From the NCBI GenBank assembly GCA_965226965.1, contig OZ245715.1:3906001-3970000 (forward strand): 64,000 nt of DNA, written 5' to 3'. Position 1 is the stretch's first letter, and every line of letters starts with the position of its first letter. A program made the translations under genes and the position numbers. The DNA comes from Endoryza foliicola. Lineage in GTDB: Bacteria > Bacteroidota > Bacteroidia > Chitinophagales > Chitinophagaceae. The notes beneath the pieces are model-generated. The model searched no databases. It had not been told where the DNA came from and saw nothing but the letters and a program-made list of their open reading frames with translations. Of this stretch, positions 63,351 to 64,000 are shown one piece after another.

Positions 63351-64000
63351 TTCTAGCAGTTAAAAATGTTATCATAGATTCTGCTTTTGCCAATTCAGGC
63401 AAAGTGCCATCAAATATTAACTTCATTACATTTAGCTTTGCCTTTGCACCTTCAATATCTTCTTCATCAATCAAATCAAATATCTCATCTAGGCTTGACT
63501 GAACATTTGCATCTCTAGACGGTATATTCAATTCTGTTTCAAGAATTGTTGAAGCGTCCATTCCAAAAAGCTTAGTTTCATTTGCCTCATATCCATTCGA
63601 TTCAGAATAGTTTAGCTTTATTATTTTATTCCCTTCTTCAAAAGGAATACTTGACATAATCATGGGGGCATGTGAGGTAATAATGAATTGAATATTGGGA
63701 AATGCATTTTGCAGCCCTTTCATTACAACTGCTTGCAGCGTTGGATGTAAGTGAAGGTCAATTTCATCAATTAAAACAGTACCTTCTGTTTTTGCACAAG
63801 CCTCCAAACCATAAATACCTTTATTCAAGAGCATACAACGGAAGGCTAGGTCAAGAACGATGTTGATTAGCCTCCTGTAACCGTCAGATAAATTATCAGT
63901 ATCTGTTTCTCTCTTATCAGAGAGTGTGTAATAAATATTCCCTTGAATAGGCCGGATGTCTACATCGGAAATAATATTACAACCTTCAGGTCCAAGTGCT
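63334..64000 (-). CDS. ptuA: PtuA-like AAA/SMC-type ATPase (N-terminus outside window)
   Basis: About 220 C-terminal residues are visible; the frame stays open to the window end (codons in phase with 63999), so the ATG at 63834 is internal. ABC-type signature NLSDGYRRLINIVLD, Walker B GTVLIDEIDLHLHP and switch His in FIITSHAPMIMSS identify an OLD/PtuA-like ATPase. The C-terminal helices after about FGMDASTILETELNIPS match the PtuA/overcoming-lysogenization group. Paired with the HNH gene it makes a Septu-like module. A retron reverse transcriptase farther right cannot be excluded. Confidence 0.82.
   Translation of the reverse strand, partial: ALGPEGCNIISDVDIRPIQGNIYYTLSDKRETDTDNLSDGYRRLINIVLDLAFRCMLLNKGIYGLEACAKTEGTVLIDEIDLHLHPTLQAVVMKGLQNAFPNIQFIITSHAPMIMSSIPFEEGNKIIKLNYSESNGYEANETKLFGMDASTILETELNIPSRDANVQSSLDEIFDLIDEEDIEGAKAKLNVMKLIFDGTLPELAKAESMITFLTARNDKDK

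Noticed and set aside
62712..64000. Retron with PtuAB effectors
   Set aside because: Neither a reverse transcriptase nor an ncRNA is visible in the window; it could lie beyond base 64000, so Septu-like is the safer call.

Overview
The window looks like a chromosomal segment of a Bacteroidota bacterium, probably Chitinophagaceae-like (family-level placement is inference). The evidence is promoters of the Bacteroidota type (-33 TTTG, -7 TAnnTTTG; three carry an identical 21-nt spacer), almost no Shine-Dalgarno signals, large dual-FtsX ABC permeases, an NtrC-type regulator/kinase pair and an imuA-imuB-dnaE2 cassette. No rRNA, tRNA, CRISPR array, IS or transposase was seen.

Layout. (1) 1-4438: a TolC / permease / adaptor / ATPase exporter operon, divergent from a MarR-type regulator, with four copies of a TTTCGT-core repeat over the two promoters. 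(2) 4439-10875: scattered metabolic and repair genes (FAD oxidoreductase, membrane MutS-like ATPase, AlkB-like dioxygenase, Old Yellow Enzyme) separated by repeat-rich gaps, plus a self-contained promoter, 22-residue ORF and terminator unit. (3) 10876-16641: the imuA-imuB-dnaE2 damage-mutagenesis cassette, with a palindrome inside the imuA promoter and repeats between imuA and imuB. (4) 16659-21887: dihydroorotase, a DUF6671-like protein, isocitrate dehydrogenase and a seven-repeat, probably beta-propeller, lipoprotein. (5) 22234-39510: a large MacB/TolC-like cluster of four big permeases, two ATPases, one adaptor and one TolC, divergent from a sigma-54 response regulator and its histidine kinase. 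(6) 39711-42376: a Crp/Fnr regulator, a YCII protein and a DoxX-like protein, then an unrecognised 212-aa protein with a stand-alone receiver.

(7) 42377-64000 is a defence island. It opens with about 500 bp of nested palindromes. Next come a papain-like protease gene overlapping a 65-aa gene, convergent (across a perfect bidirectional terminator) with an 8.1-kb gene for a cold-shock/DEDDh-exonuclease/RecQ/UvrD fusion. After that comes a tightly coupled minus-strand operon: Septu-like ptuA (cut by the window end), ptuB, pglX, a 195-aa unknown, pglZ, a PD-(D/E)XK/zinc-ribbon protein and brxL. This is a BREX type-1-like locus with Septu-like genes and an extra nuclease-like gene built into its reading-frame chain. 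brxA, brxB and brxC are not visible and would be expected beyond base 64000.

A repeat family sits against the 3' ends of at least five genes, always in the same orientation relative to the gene. The best candidates for undescribed biology are the giant helicase fusion with its convergent protease/65-aa pair, the nuclease-like BREX accessory gene, and the 3'-end repeats.
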